A model generated the notes under the pieces. That model ran no database searches. It saw nothing but the letters and a program-made list of their open reading frames with translations, and had not been told where the DNA came from. A program made the position numbers and the translations under genes. DNA of 64,000 bases. It comes from BMS3ABIN04 sp964553325. GTDB taxonomy: Bacteria; Bacteroidota; Ignavibacteria; Ignavibacteriales; Melioribacteraceae. The DNA lies in NCBI GenBank assembly GCA_964553325.1, contig CAZKKI010000027.1, positions 1 to 64,000 on the forward strand, written 5' to 3'. Below are positions 1 through 8,430 of the stretch, one piece after another (position 1 is the stretch's first letter; the number at the start of each line of letters is the position of its first letter).

Positions 1-59
1 TTCTCCTACACACTTCCTGTAACAAAACACCCTTCTCATTCGTCTTTTACAGTAGAAAG

Positions 60-596
60 ATGATACTGAAAAAAACAAGATATGGTCTTCTGGTTAAAGA
101 GCACAAAAGCAAAATTTACGGCTATGCTTATTTTATGCTTAAAAACCGGATGGATGCGGAGGATGTAACTCAGGAAACACTAATAAAACTTTGGGAAAAT
201 CTCGGGAAGTTTAAGATGCAGTCCGCAAGAGCATGGATAATGAAAACAACTCATAACTTGTGTGTAGATTTTCTAAGAAAAAGAAACCGGATTAACGGTA
301 ACGAAATTTTATTCAAATACGACGGGGAAGAAAACACAATCGCCAATATTACTCCGGATAATTACTTAGGTGATTTCCCCGACGTATTGACAACGGAAAT
401 TATCGAAAATGCTATCGAATCGTTGCCGTATAAACTTAGAAGCGTATTTGTTTTATACGAATTGGAGGGATTAAAATACAGAGAGATTGCAGACGCGCTT
501 GAAATTCCGGTAAACAGCGTAAAAGTTTATTTGTTGCGTGCACGTAAAGCGTTGCAAAAACAATTAAGAAAAATTAAATCCGAACAGGTGATGTAA
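60..596 (+). CDS. ECF-type RNA polymerase sigma factor
   Basis: A 178-aa sigma-70 family protein that would recruit core RNA polymerase to a small set of promoters. Region 2 covers about residues 12-78 and includes DAEDVTQETLIKLWENL, the typical sigma2 helix. Region 4 covers about 118-172 and contains a helix-turn-helix around YREIADALEIPVNSVKVYL. Regions 1 and 3 are absent and the length is usual for the extracytoplasmic-function group. The stop codon abuts the ATG of the next gene (TAAATG), which encodes a one-helix membrane protein, so an anti-sigma partner is plausible. The next two genes are DUF4252 proteins, an arrangement I associate with Bacteroidota-type sigma operons. The upstream 59 bases show no convincing promoter. 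The target regulon is unknown. Confidence 0.93.
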   Translation: MILKKTRYGLLVKEHKSKIYGYAYFMLKNRMDAEDVTQETLIKLWENLGKFKMQSARAWIMKTTHNLCVDFLRKRNRINGNEILFKYDGEENTIANITPDNYLGDFPDVLTTEIIENAIESLPYKLRSVFVLYELEGLKYREIADALEIPVNSVKVYLLRARKALQKQLRKIKSEQVM

Positions 597-1139
597 ATGA
601 ATCCGAAACTTGAACAAGAAATAATCTCAACCGCATACGGCGATGCCGGGATATTGACCAAAATTAAAATCCGCTTTTTAGCAAAAAGAAATAACACCGT
701 ACATAATTTATTACAAGAATATTCCGTTACTGCCGGAAAAGTTCGCTCATTGAAAAAAGAGAAACTGATTGAAATTGAAAAATATCCGAACATAGAACTT
801 GCAAGCAATTCCGAAGAGGAAAACGTTTTATTATCGTTTTTCTCATTTTTATTAAACAAACCGATTCTTAAATATGCCGTTTCCGTAATAGTAATTTCAG
901 CGATCGCTTTGATTATATTCAATACTAAAAACGAACCGGAATATACCGAAGTCGAAATTAAACTTGCCGAAAAACAAATAAAACAAACACTTGTTTTTGT
1001 TAGCGAAACATTTTCCAAAGCCAGCAGAAACTTGGAACGGGAAATACTTCCCGAAAATATTGCAAAACCTTTTACACAAAGTGCAACCATTGTTAAAAGT
1101 TTACTTACAGGAGGGAATAAAAATGAAAAACCCAATTAA
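597..1139 (+). CDS. Single-pass membrane protein, possible anti-sigma factor
   Basis: A 180-aa protein that I do not recognise by family. It has a charged, Lys/Glu-rich N-terminal part (about 1-88), one hydrophobic segment at about 90-108 and a C-terminal part of about 70 residues. That is the topology of many anti-sigma factors, with a cytoplasmic sigma-binding part, one helix and an outer part. There is no zinc-binding HxxxCxxC motif. It starts immediately after the sigma-factor stop codon and its last 17 bases overlap the next reading frame. The anti-sigma role is inferred from position and topology only. Confidence 0.8.
   Translation: MNPKLEQEIISTAYGDAGILTKIKIRFLAKRNNTVHNLLQEYSVTAGKVRSLKKEKLIEIEKYPNIELASNSEEENVLLSFFSFLLNKPILKYAVSVIVISAIALIIFNTKNEPEYTEVEIKLAEKQIKQTLVFVSETFSKASRNLEREILPENIAKPFTQSATIVKSLLTGGNKNEKPN
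1109..1115 (+). promoter_or_regulatory. Ribosome binding site fixing the start of the first DUF4252 gene
   Basis: AGGAGGG lies seven bases before the ATG at 1123. The frame is open upstream to 991, but this strong site and the signal peptide that directly follows the ATG place the start at 1123. Confidence 0.8.
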
Positions 1140-1689
1140 AATAACATTAGTATTTATTGTTTTATCTTTAATTAAAATACATGCCCAAAATGTAGACTAT
1201 TCGAAATTACCCGGTTATGTTAATTTCGGCGACCTTTCCGTTTTCGAAAGCGGAAATGAAGTTACGGAAGTGTTAATCGACCACAACCTGTTGAAATTAG
1301 TAGCTAAGTTTACGGAGGGAAGAGGCGAAGACGAAGATGAACTATCAAATCTCATAGGCGGATTGCAACTCATCCGCGTTAACACTTTCGAAGTGTCGCC
1401 TTCCGACAAAGAAGAGTTGCTTCGGCGGGTTAAAAAAATCGAGCGTGATTTGAGAAAGAAAAACTGGCAGAGAATCGTAAGAACCAAATCCAAAGATGAA
1501 GTTACAAACATTTTTATAAGAACCGACAACCAAAGCGATAAAATTGTAGGATTGGCAATCATGACTCTCGACAGTCTCGGAGAAGCTTCGTTTGTCAACA
1601 TCGTTGGCAACATCGATATGGAAACCGTCGGGAAGCTCTCGAACAAATTCGATATCCCCGGTCTCGATTCTTTGGATAACTCAAATTAA
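1123..1689 (+). CDS. Secreted DUF4252-type protein
   Basis: A 188-aa protein with an N-terminal signal peptide (about residues 1-22, hydrophobic core TLVFIVLSLIKIHA) followed by a DUF4252-like domain. The ATG at 1123 was chosen over upstream in-frame codons because of the strong ribosome binding site and the signal peptide. The second half carries IFIRTDNQSDKIVGLAIMTL, which aligns by eye with IYMRTDAENKPVSILVISLS of the next gene, so the two are paralogs. DUF4252 proteins are exported proteins of unknown function that are common in Bacteroidota. Here they follow an ECF sigma factor and may be sensors or targets of that circuit (inference). Confidence 0.85.
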   Translation: MKNPIKITLVFIVLSLIKIHAQNVDYSKLPGYVNFGDLSVFESGNEVTEVLIDHNLLKLVAKFTEGRGEDEDELSNLIGGLQLIRVNTFEVSPSDKEELLRRVKKIERDLRKKNWQRIVRTKSKDEVTNIFIRTDNQSDKIVGLAIMTLDSLGEASFVNIVGNIDMETVGKLSNKFDIPGLDSLDNSN

Positions 1690-1700
1690 GGGATAAGAAA

Positions 1701-2249
1701 ATGAAAAACGAAAAACCAAGAATTGTTGCCGTTCTTATTTTACTCGGCTTTGTACTGACCGGTTGCTTCGGAATAAATACTCACTTCGCCAATATCAGAA
1801 GTACATTTATTGATAATCTCGATTGCCGGTTCAAAAAAGAAATTGAATTTTCCGTAGGTCCGGCCGGCATCATGTTTGCCGGCGCTTTTGTACGTTTAGC
1901 CGACGAAGACATTGAACTCGATGAAGTTCTCGACAATGTTTCCAGTGTTCAAATAGGTATTTACGAACCCCTTGATTTTACAGGGGAAGATTTGTCGATT
2001 GGTATGTTAAACGATTTATCCGTAAACCTGTTGGAAGCCGGATGGCGCGGTTTGGTAAAATCAATACACAAAGGAGAACTTACCGGCATTTATATGAGAA
2101 CGGACGCGGAAAACAAACCCGTGAGCATTTTGGTGATTTCTCTTTCGGATGACGAACTTGTAATAGCGGAAATTTCCGGTGACGTTAGAAAATTAATGGA
2201 AACAATTGCTGAAAAAGAAAACTTTGGTTTCGAAATCATTAACAACTAA
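1701..2249 (+). CDS. DUF4252-type lipoprotein
   Basis: A 182-aa paralog of the preceding gene. It has a type II signal peptide with lipobox LTGC (lipidated Cys22), so it should be membrane-anchored, whereas its neighbour is soluble. The DUF4252-like core matches its neighbour around IYMRTD. The gap to the previous gene is 11 bases, so the two are probably co-transcribed with the sigma factor. The function is unknown. One lipidated and one soluble copy could form a pair at the cell envelope (inference). Confidence 0.85.
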   Translation: MKNEKPRIVAVLILLGFVLTGCFGINTHFANIRSTFIDNLDCRFKKEIEFSVGPAGIMFAGAFVRLADEDIELDEVLDNVSSVQIGIYEPLDFTGEDLSIGMLNDLSVNLLEAGWRGLVKSIHKGELTGIYMRTDAENKPVSILVISLSDDELVIAEISGDVRKLMETIAEKENFGFEIINN

Positions 2250-2330
2250 ATTCGTTTACGATTGACGCAGCTTGCAACTTTTATATCAGTAACGAGTCTA
2301 AATGAATGTTCAAAATATTTTTGGAGTAAA

Positions 2331-4976
2331 ATGCAAATACTCAAGTTCGTCTTTACCGGTCTGCTATTAATTTTGATAACTACGGCAAAAGCTCAGGAAA
2401 CAAAAAGAAAAGTTTTGGCGGTAAGAACAACCGAACCGGTTAAAATAGACGGCGAACTTACGGAACGAGTTTGGCAAACTAAATACTACGACGATTTAAT
2501 TCAAAAGGAACCCGACGAAGGAAAGCCGGCAACGGAAAAAACAAAAGTATGGATTGCATACGACGACGAGTACATTTATGTTGCCGCACAGTTAGACGAC
2601 AGTTCACCCGATTCCATTGACGTCACTCTTTCACGGAAAGATACCTTTATACCGACCGATATGTTTTTTGTCGGTTTCGATCCTTATCACGATAAACGAA
2701 CAGGTTACTTTTTCGGATTAAGCGCGGGCGGAACGATGCTCGACGGAACATTCTACAATGAAACTTCAATTGACGATTCATGGGACGGGGTTTGGGAGGC
2801 TAAATCGAAATTAAACAAAAACGGTTGGAGCCTCGAAATGAAAATACCGTTTTCGCAACTTCGGTTTAACAAAAACGATTCTATGGTTTGGGGTGTTGAT
2901 TTTATGCGTTTCATCAAAAGAAAAAACGAGGAAGACCATTTTATAAGGCTATCGCGCAAAGAGAGCAAGTTCATATCTTTGTTTGCAGAGTTACACGGAC
3001 TGAACGGAATAGAACCGCGTCAGCGAATAGAAGCTCTGCCATATATCGTTCAGAAAGCCCAATTTTTAGTACACGACGCCAACGATCCGTTTTATAAATC
3101 GAACCAATTCGTTACTTCGATCGGTGCGGATTTTAAAGTCGGTATTGGCGCCAATCTGAATTTGGACTTAACAATCAATCCCGATTTCGGTCAAGTCGAG
3201 GTCGATCCGGCGGTTGTTAATCTTACCGCATTCGAAACATTTTACAGCGAGAAAAGACCATTCTTTATCGAAGGACAAAGCATTTTCAACTTTGCCAGAG
3301 GCGGAGCAAGTAGCAATTGGAATTTCAACTTCGGCAATCCGACTCTCTTTTACTCAAGAAGAATCGGGCGTGCACCGCAAGGATATTTACCTGCGCACGA
3401 TTATGCCGATGTTCCGAAAGAAACCCGGATACTTGGCGCTGCTAAATTATCGGGTAAAATCGGTAGCGATTTATCCGTAGGTGTGCTTAGCGCAATAACT
3501 CAAAGAACCTTTGCCGCTTACTCGAAAAACGGCAACCACTACGAAGCAGAAGTTGAACCGTTAACACATTACGGTGTGCTTAGGTCTCAAAAAGAATACA
3601 ACGGCGGAATGCATGCATTGGGTTTTATGTTTACTTCGGTTAACAGAGATTTAAGAACCCCCGAACTTAATAATATTTTAAGCAAACAAGCCTACACGTT
3701 CGGTTTGGACGGGTGGACTTTTTTAGATAATGAAAAGGCATACGTTTTAACAGGTTATGCGGTTGGCTCTTATGTTCAAGGGTCCAAAGAATATTTAATC
3801 CGCTTGCAGCAAGAACCTTACAGATATTTCCAAAGACCGGACGCCACCTACATGCATCTCGATTCAAGCAGAACGTCGTTAAGCGGATTCTATACAAGAC
3901 TTACGCTTAACAAACAACAGGGAAATTTTTATTTTAACGTTTCGGTTGGAGCCGTTTCACCCGGATTTGAAAACAACGATTTGGGATTTCAATTTAATGC
4001 CGATAAAATAAATACACATCTGGTATTGGGTTACCGGTGGTTTGAACCCGACGGAATATTCAGAAAGAAATTTTTATACGGCGCTCATTTCCGCAGTTAC
4101 GATTTCGAAGGAAACGAAATTAACAACGGATTTTTCGTCTTCAGCAATTTACAACTGATGAACTATTACGGAATCAATATAAACGGAGGCTACGGTTTCG
4201 AAACAATCTCAAAAACTCTTACACGGGGCGGTCCGTTAGCTAAAAGTCCAGCCGGATTTTGGTTGGGATTAAATTTTTCATCCGACAGCAGGAAGAACTT
4301 GATTTTTTCGATCGGTGGTAACGGCGGTGGTGACGAGCTCGGCGGTAATTCATTTTCTTTCGAAGCCGGAATCGAATGGAAACCCACTCCGCAAATTAAT
4401 TTTAGCATCGAACCGGAATACTCGAGCCGGATTTCCAAACTGCAATACGTTACAACGGTTAAAGACAACACCGCATTCTTTACCTACGGCGGAAGATATA
4501 TTTTCGGGGAACTGGAACAAAAGACCGTTTCGGCAAACATACGGTTAAATTGGACTTTCACACCTTCAATCAGTTTACAATTATTTGCCCAACCGTTAAT
4601 TTCGGTCGGTAAATACACCAACTTCAAAGAATACGCAAAGCCCGGAACCTTGGAATTCAATGTTTACGGAAAAGGTAATTCAATAATAACTTACGACGAA
4701 AATAACGACGAGTATATTATCGATCCGGACGGAAACGGCCCTGCAAACAGTTTTAATTTATACAATCCCAATTTTAATTTTAAATCCATTCGCGGCACTT
4801 TGGTTTTCCGTTGGGAAGTAATGCCCGGTTCAATTTTTTACCTTGTTTGGTCGCACGACAGAACAAACTTTAACGATCCGGGAAATTTTAATTTGAGCAG
4901 AGATTTTAAAAATCTGTTAAGCTCCGAAGCCAATAACATATTTCTGGCAAAGTTTACTTACTGGTTGGATATTTAA
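2331..4976 (+). CDS. CBM9-like / DUF5916 outer-membrane beta-barrel protein
   Basis: An 881-aa exported protein starting at the ATG at 2331, where GGAG precedes a clear signal peptide ending near AKAQ. A TTG at 2262 in the same frame would put 23 non-signal residues in front and is not preferred. Residues about 25-215 resemble the carbohydrate-binding family 9 fold, with VKIDGELTERVWQ near the start. The rest matches the DUF5916 type, beginning near IEPRQRIEALPYIV, and is rich in alternating aromatic strands. The last strand ends FLAKFTYWLDI, as in outer-membrane barrels. Ligand and function are unknown. It may be controlled with the upstream sigma cluster or separately, since the gap is 81 bases. 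It converges on the next gene with a 4-base overlap. Confidence 0.9.
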   Translation: MQILKFVFTGLLLILITTAKAQETKRKVLAVRTTEPVKIDGELTERVWQTKYYDDLIQKEPDEGKPATEKTKVWIAYDDEYIYVAAQLDDSSPDSIDVTLSRKDTFIPTDMFFVGFDPYHDKRTGYFFGLSAGGTMLDGTFYNETSIDDSWDGVWEAKSKLNKNGWSLEMKIPFSQLRFNKNDSMVWGVDFMRFIKRKNEEDHFIRLSRKESKFISLFAELHGLNGIEPRQRIEALPYIVQKAQFLVHDANDPFYKSNQFVTSIGADFKVGIGANLNLDLTINPDFGQVEVDPAVVNLTAFETFYSEKRPFFIEGQSIFNFARGGASSNWNFNFGNPTLFYSRRIGRAPQGYLPAHDYADVPKETRILGAAKLSGKIGSDLSVGVLSAITQRTFAAYSKNGNHYEAEVEPLTHYGVLRSQKEYNGGMHALGFMFTSVNRDLRTPELNNILSKQAYTFGLDGWTFLDNEKAYVLTGYAVGSYVQGSKEYLIRLQQEPYRYFQRPDATYMHLDSSRTSLSGFYTRLTLNKQQGNFYFNVSVGAVSPGFENNDLGFQFNADKINTHLVLGYRWFEPDGIFRKKFLYGAHFRSYDFEGNEINNGFFVFSNLQLMNYYGININGGYGFETISKTLTRGGPLAKSPAGFWLGLNFSSDSRKNLIFSIGGNGGGDELGGNSFSFEAGIEWKPTPQINFSIEPEYSSRISKLQYVTTVKDNTAFFTYGGRYIFGELEQKTVSANIRLNWTFTPSISLQLFAQPLISVGKYTNFKEYAKPGTLEFNVYGKGNSIITYDENNDEYIIDPDGNGPANSFNLYNPNFNFKSIRGTLVFRWEVMPGSIFYLVWSHDRTNFNDPGNFNLSRDFKNLLSSEANNIFLAKFTYWLDI

Positions 4977-6079
4977 TTCGAGATCACTCTAACAGCACGG
5001 AAACCCCGGTAATCTTGTTTTACCGTTTTCAATATTTTTCTTACTTGGCCGGAATAAGTAATATCATAAGCGGTTGTATCGCTCGCGCTTGTAGCCGACC
5101 AGTAATAAATAACCTCCTTTTCGGGAGCCCATACCGGCGCGTCTTTATCGGGCTTAACATCGTAAGTGGCAATACCGGTTTCATAATTAAACTTTCCACC
5201 AGAGTTAGAATCTCGATAGGTCAAAACCCGCACATATTCGTCAATCGACGGTAACCTCCAATAATCGTAAATCGAATCGGTTAACCTAGTTCCGGTGGAA
5301 TCTATATATCTGAACATATTATAATTTTCGAAATCGTTTTGCGTTGCATAGTATATAGACTTTTTACTACCGTTGTACCCCAGTCCGTACCGCTTATGTT
5401 CAAACCCTACAGGCGCTTTTCCGAATAACGCTATCTCATTCCAACACAAACCGGAATACTTTTTACCTTTATAAACAATCGGATTCTTGTTGGAATAAAG
5501 CCAACCCGGTCCCGAACCCGCAAATACAAGTTCAATACCGTTTCCGCGAATTTTAATTTCGTTATAATTTTCCAAAGGAATTCTGTTCAAATTCCGTTTT
5601 AAAAGAGGAATACTTGTTATCAGCATAACAATTATGGGAAGAGCAACGGCAATAATATATTTTTTATGCGTACGCCATGAAAATTTAGCGAGCTTTTTTT
5701 CTTCGTGTTTTTTTCTCAAATATCCGTCAACCACAAACAAAATACCGGGCAGCATAAAAACGAATCCCATAATCCAAAAAGAGGGGGAAACAACATAATG
5801 TAATCTCATTAAAGCATTGTAGCGCCAAACAAGAAATGCCGATGTACCTATAATTATAAGAGCGCCTCCTAAACGCGGGAACGAAAGGGAAATTAAATTG
5901 AGAATAATTAATATTGCGGCCGGCATTAAATAATACGGCAAATATTTTCCGTAAGGCTCGAACCATCCTTCGTGAAAAAACTCCGCAGCACCCCAAAACG
6001 CTGCAAGTAATGACGCAAAAACAATAATTCCGTATGCAACGTTGCCGGGAAGTTTATAATAACTAAATTTGTTTCCCAT
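4973..6079 (-). CDS. Polytopic membrane protein with C-terminal DUF1566-like domain
   Basis: A 368-aa protein. The N-terminal part has about five hydrophobic segments (about 13-35, 46-66, 67-87, 98-118 and 140-160). The C-terminal 200 residues are soluble and resemble the DUF1566/Lcl C-terminal domain, with DYWRLPSIDEYVRVL, then YYWSATSAS, and finally DYRGFRAVRV. That domain occurs in secreted and surface proteins and is not enzymatically defined. The gene starts only six bases after the metal-permease stop codon, so it is probably the last gene of that minus-strand operon. Its connection to metal uptake is positional only. Confidence 0.8.
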   Translation of the reverse strand: MGNKFSYYKLPGNVAYGIIVFASLLAAFWGAAEFFHEGWFEPYGKYLPYYLMPAAILIILNLISLSFPRLGGALIIIGTSAFLVWRYNALMRLHYVVSPSFWIMGFVFMLPGILFVVDGYLRKKHEEKKLAKFSWRTHKKYIIAVALPIIVMLITSIPLLKRNLNRIPLENYNEIKIRGNGIELVFAGSGPGWLYSNKNPIVYKGKKYSGLCWNEIALFGKAPVGFEHKRYGLGYNGSKKSIYYATQNDFENYNMFRYIDSTGTRLTDSIYDYWRLPSIDEYVRVLTYRDSNSGGKFNYETGIATYDVKPDKDAPVWAPEKEVIYYWSATSASDTTAYDITYSGQVRKILKTVKQDYRGFRAVRVISN

Positions 6080-6085
6080 ATCTAT

Positions 6086-7351
6086 TTACATTTGTGAATT
6101 AATCCACTCTTCCCACTTTTTTAAAGATAACGAATTTTCATCATTACTTTTCTCGGAATCGTAACCGAAATTTTTACCGCTGATATTGCGGAGTTGCGTA
6201 ATTATTTCCTCGCGCAAGAACGGGAGTCCGTTTTTTTGAAGCAACCGGAACAAACGAATCAATCCCTCTTTTTTGTTTATTTTCAAAATTTTTTGTGCAA
6301 TCACGAATTTTTCATAATCATCCCTCTCGGCTTCGTACATTCCGATAAGCTTTTGTAAGTTGCCGTATTCCGTTTTGTCTTTCATAACATTTTTCGAGTT
6401 CGTTTGAATATTACGATTATCCGCACGCGACGATGAATTAAAATAATTTCCCAGCAAATATAATCCGAACACAACAACTAATACCGCACCAAGACCAAGC
6501 GCCAATTTCGTAAGGGCGGCGGTTTTAGCCTCTGCTCTTACCAAATACAAAACAACTGCGACTATCAGCAGTGTTATTCCGTAAAAAGTTACCACCGTAG
6601 GACCACTGGGCAAATCGGCAACATACGAAATATACAAACCCGTAATGCTAACAATTAATCCCATCGTCCATCCGATTACAAGTTGTTTCCACCATACGTC
6701 CGTTATTAACATCGATGTTATTGCGGGCACAACAAGAAAAACAAAAACCAACAAAACCCCGGCGGTGCCAACCGAATGGGTTATTACCACACCGAAGGAA
6801 ACGTAAAACAGAAAATCCCAAAATTTTACGGAAAGTCCTTCCTTATAAGCCTGCTCGGGATTTTCCGAGATCAAAATAAATTTATTACGAAAGATGTAAT
6901 GAAAAACCCCGACAAAACTATAAACAATTGCCGCGCTCAAGATAGTTGACCATTTAACCCACAGAATACTTCCCGTAAGCAATTCTTTTATATGTTCGGC
7001 GCCGTGCGGAGCTTTATCAATTACCAGAATCGAAACTGAAGCTGCTATTGCATAAGCAAGTCCAATGATTGCTTCTTGCGGAATCTTCTCGTGGCGGAAG
7101 CGGAGAACGGAAAAAACCGCAGCGCCAATAAACGTAAAGAAAAGCGAAAACCAATAAGCGCCGGTAGTTCCGGGTAAAATCCCGAACAGAAATCCGACGG
7201 TTGTACCAAGAGCGGCAATTTGCGCCAGCGCCAGATCAACAAATATCACTTTCCTCCTTAAAACATGTAACCCCAAATAAGAATGTATTCCGACCAATAT
7301 CAAACACTCGAAAAAAGCCGGCGCCATTATATCCCAAACACTTAAATTCAT
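6086..7351 (-). CDS. Metal ABC transporter permease (ZnuB/MntB family) with HEAT-like C-terminal tail
   Basis: A 421-aa inner-membrane permease of the ABC-3 family, which moves Zn2+ or Mn2+ into the cytoplasm. The start is the ATG at 7351, because GGAG sits six bases upstream. A TTG four codons earlier lies over that site. Residues about 5-270 are the family core with about eight helices, including FVDLALAQIAALGTT and THSVGTAGVLLVFVFLV. One additional helix follows at about 280-300. The usual family length is about 270-300 residues, and the remaining 120 residues form a soluble helical tail ending NISGKNFGYD and KKWEEWI. That ending resembles HEAT-repeat proteins (inference). The gene lies 17 bases behind the binding-protein gene. 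No ATPase gene is nearby. Confidence 0.88.
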   Translation of the reverse strand: MNLSVWDIMAPAFFECLILVGIHSYLGLHVLRRKVIFVDLALAQIAALGTTVGFLFGILPGTTGAYWFSLFFTFIGAAVFSVLRFRHEKIPQEAIIGLAYAIAASVSILVIDKAPHGAEHIKELLTGSILWVKWSTILSAAIVYSFVGVFHYIFRNKFILISENPEQAYKEGLSVKFWDFLFYVSFGVVITHSVGTAGVLLVFVFLVVPAITSMLITDVWWKQLVIGWTMGLIVSITGLYISYVADLPSGPTVVTFYGITLLIVAVVLYLVRAEAKTAALTKLALGLGAVLVVVFGLYLLGNYFNSSSRADNRNIQTNSKNVMKDKTEYGNLQKLIGMYEAERDDYEKFVIAQKILKINKKEGLIRLFRLLQKNGLPFLREEIITQLRNISGKNFGYDSEKSNDENSLSLKKWEEWINSQM

Positions 7352-7357
7352 TTCGAT

Positions 7358-7361
7358 CTCC
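7358..7361 (-). promoter_or_regulatory. Ribosome binding site fixing the permease start
   Basis: On the minus strand GGAG is followed by six bases and then the ATG at 7351. This favours 7351 over the in-frame TTG at 7363. Confidence 0.7.
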
Positions 7362-7368
7362 AAAGTTT

Positions 7369-8415
7369 TTAGCTTTTATCGGCCAATTCCAAAAATGCAG
7401 CTCTCAGATGATCGACCCAATAATCAACAAGCTTGAATACATTTTCCGTTCCGGGTGCACCGTTAACATACATAGGCACTATAACCGGAATTGCCCCGAC
7501 TCTATCGCAAATATTTCTGACTTTATTTTCATCAAAATAATTTGCCGCCAATACAACTTTTACGTTGTTCTTTTTCATTTGCCGGATTAAAGATTCAACA
7601 TGCTTTGGCGAAGGCGGAATTCCCGGCTTAGGTTCAACATAACCGATAATGTTTATTCCGAAAAGCCGGATGAAATATTCCCAGTTTTTATGATATGCCA
7701 CAATCTTTTTATTTCTGAACACCATTCCTTTTTTCAACCAACCGCCTAACAAATCAATTAATTTTTTTCCTTTAAATTCTTTGTCTCGTAAAAATCCAAT
7801 CAGATTTCCCGAGTTGGCAAGCTTGGTTAACAGATTTCCTCCCATTAAATCAACCAATCTATCACCGAAAGTGGCAACATCTATTTTATGTTTGAACTTT
7901 TTAAGATTTGCCCTGTAATATTCCGAGTTTTCCGGATCGTTCTTTTCAAGTCCGATTGCAATGTTTTCCGCAATTACTTTAAAGTTTAACGGACTTGTAG
8001 TAATATGCGGATTCCCGTAAATGTGCAGTCCTCCTTCGCTTCTCGAAAGATTATCGGGTTTATCCAACAGCTCTATTCCGTCGTATGCGGCTACAAATCC
8101 CGTTTGACCGGAACGTATTTTCTCGTTTTTCGATAAGTCCACGATAGACGGCACCCAAAGTTCCAAATCCAAACCGGTTGAAACGAATACATCCGCTTTA
8201 TTCAATAACACGGCGTAACTCGGTTTTGGTCTTACAAAATGCGCATCTTCATTACCTTTAACTATATAGTGTACTTCGATTTTATCGCCGCCTATTTGTT
8301 TTGCTATATCGGCATACGTGCTTAAAGTTGTAACAACCAAAAGTTTGTCTTTTGCAATTAGGCTTACCTGTATTACAATGAATAGAAATAATATATTCAA
8401 TAATATTTTTTTCAT
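7369..8415 (-). CDS. Periplasmic metal-binding protein of a Zn/Mn ABC importer (ZnuA-like)
   Basis: A 348-aa solute-binding protein of the cluster A-I (ZnuA/PsaA) family, which captures Zn2+ or Mn2+ and delivers it to the permease encoded 17 bases downstream. It has a signal peptide (about 1-21) and then the mature start LLVVTTLSTYADIAKQIGG. Candidate metal ligands are His59 in DAHFVRPKP, His137 in NPHITT, and a His near 243 in VAYHKNWEYF, matching the three-His pattern of the family. A fourth acidic ligand would lie near the C-terminus. There is no lipobox. The long His-rich loop typical of proteobacterial ZnuA is missing, and only His131 and His137 lie near that position. Zn versus Mn cannot be decided by eye. 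Confidence 0.93.
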   Translation of the reverse strand: MKKILLNILFLFIVIQVSLIAKDKLLVVTTLSTYADIAKQIGGDKIEVHYIVKGNEDAHFVRPKPSYAVLLNKADVFVSTGLDLELWVPSIVDLSKNEKIRSGQTGFVAAYDGIELLDKPDNLSRSEGGLHIYGNPHITTSPLNFKVIAENIAIGLEKNDPENSEYYRANLKKFKHKIDVATFGDRLVDLMGGNLLTKLANSGNLIGFLRDKEFKGKKLIDLLGGWLKKGMVFRNKKIVAYHKNWEYFIRLFGINIIGYVEPKPGIPPSPKHVESLIRQMKKNNVKVVLAANYFDENKVRNICDRVGAIPVIVPMYVNGAPGTENVFKLVDYWVDHLRAAFLELADKS

Positions 8416-8430
8416 TTTACTTCTCCGTGT

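Noticed and set aside
527..1135. About 200-codon minus-strand frame opposite the putative anti-sigma gene
   Set aside because: The plus-strand genes have signal peptides, family domains and ribosome binding sites; the minus frame has none.
6086..6445. Permease tail as a frameshifted separate gene
   Set aside because: The frame is continuous, no start with a ribosome binding site occurs at the junction, and codon use does not change.
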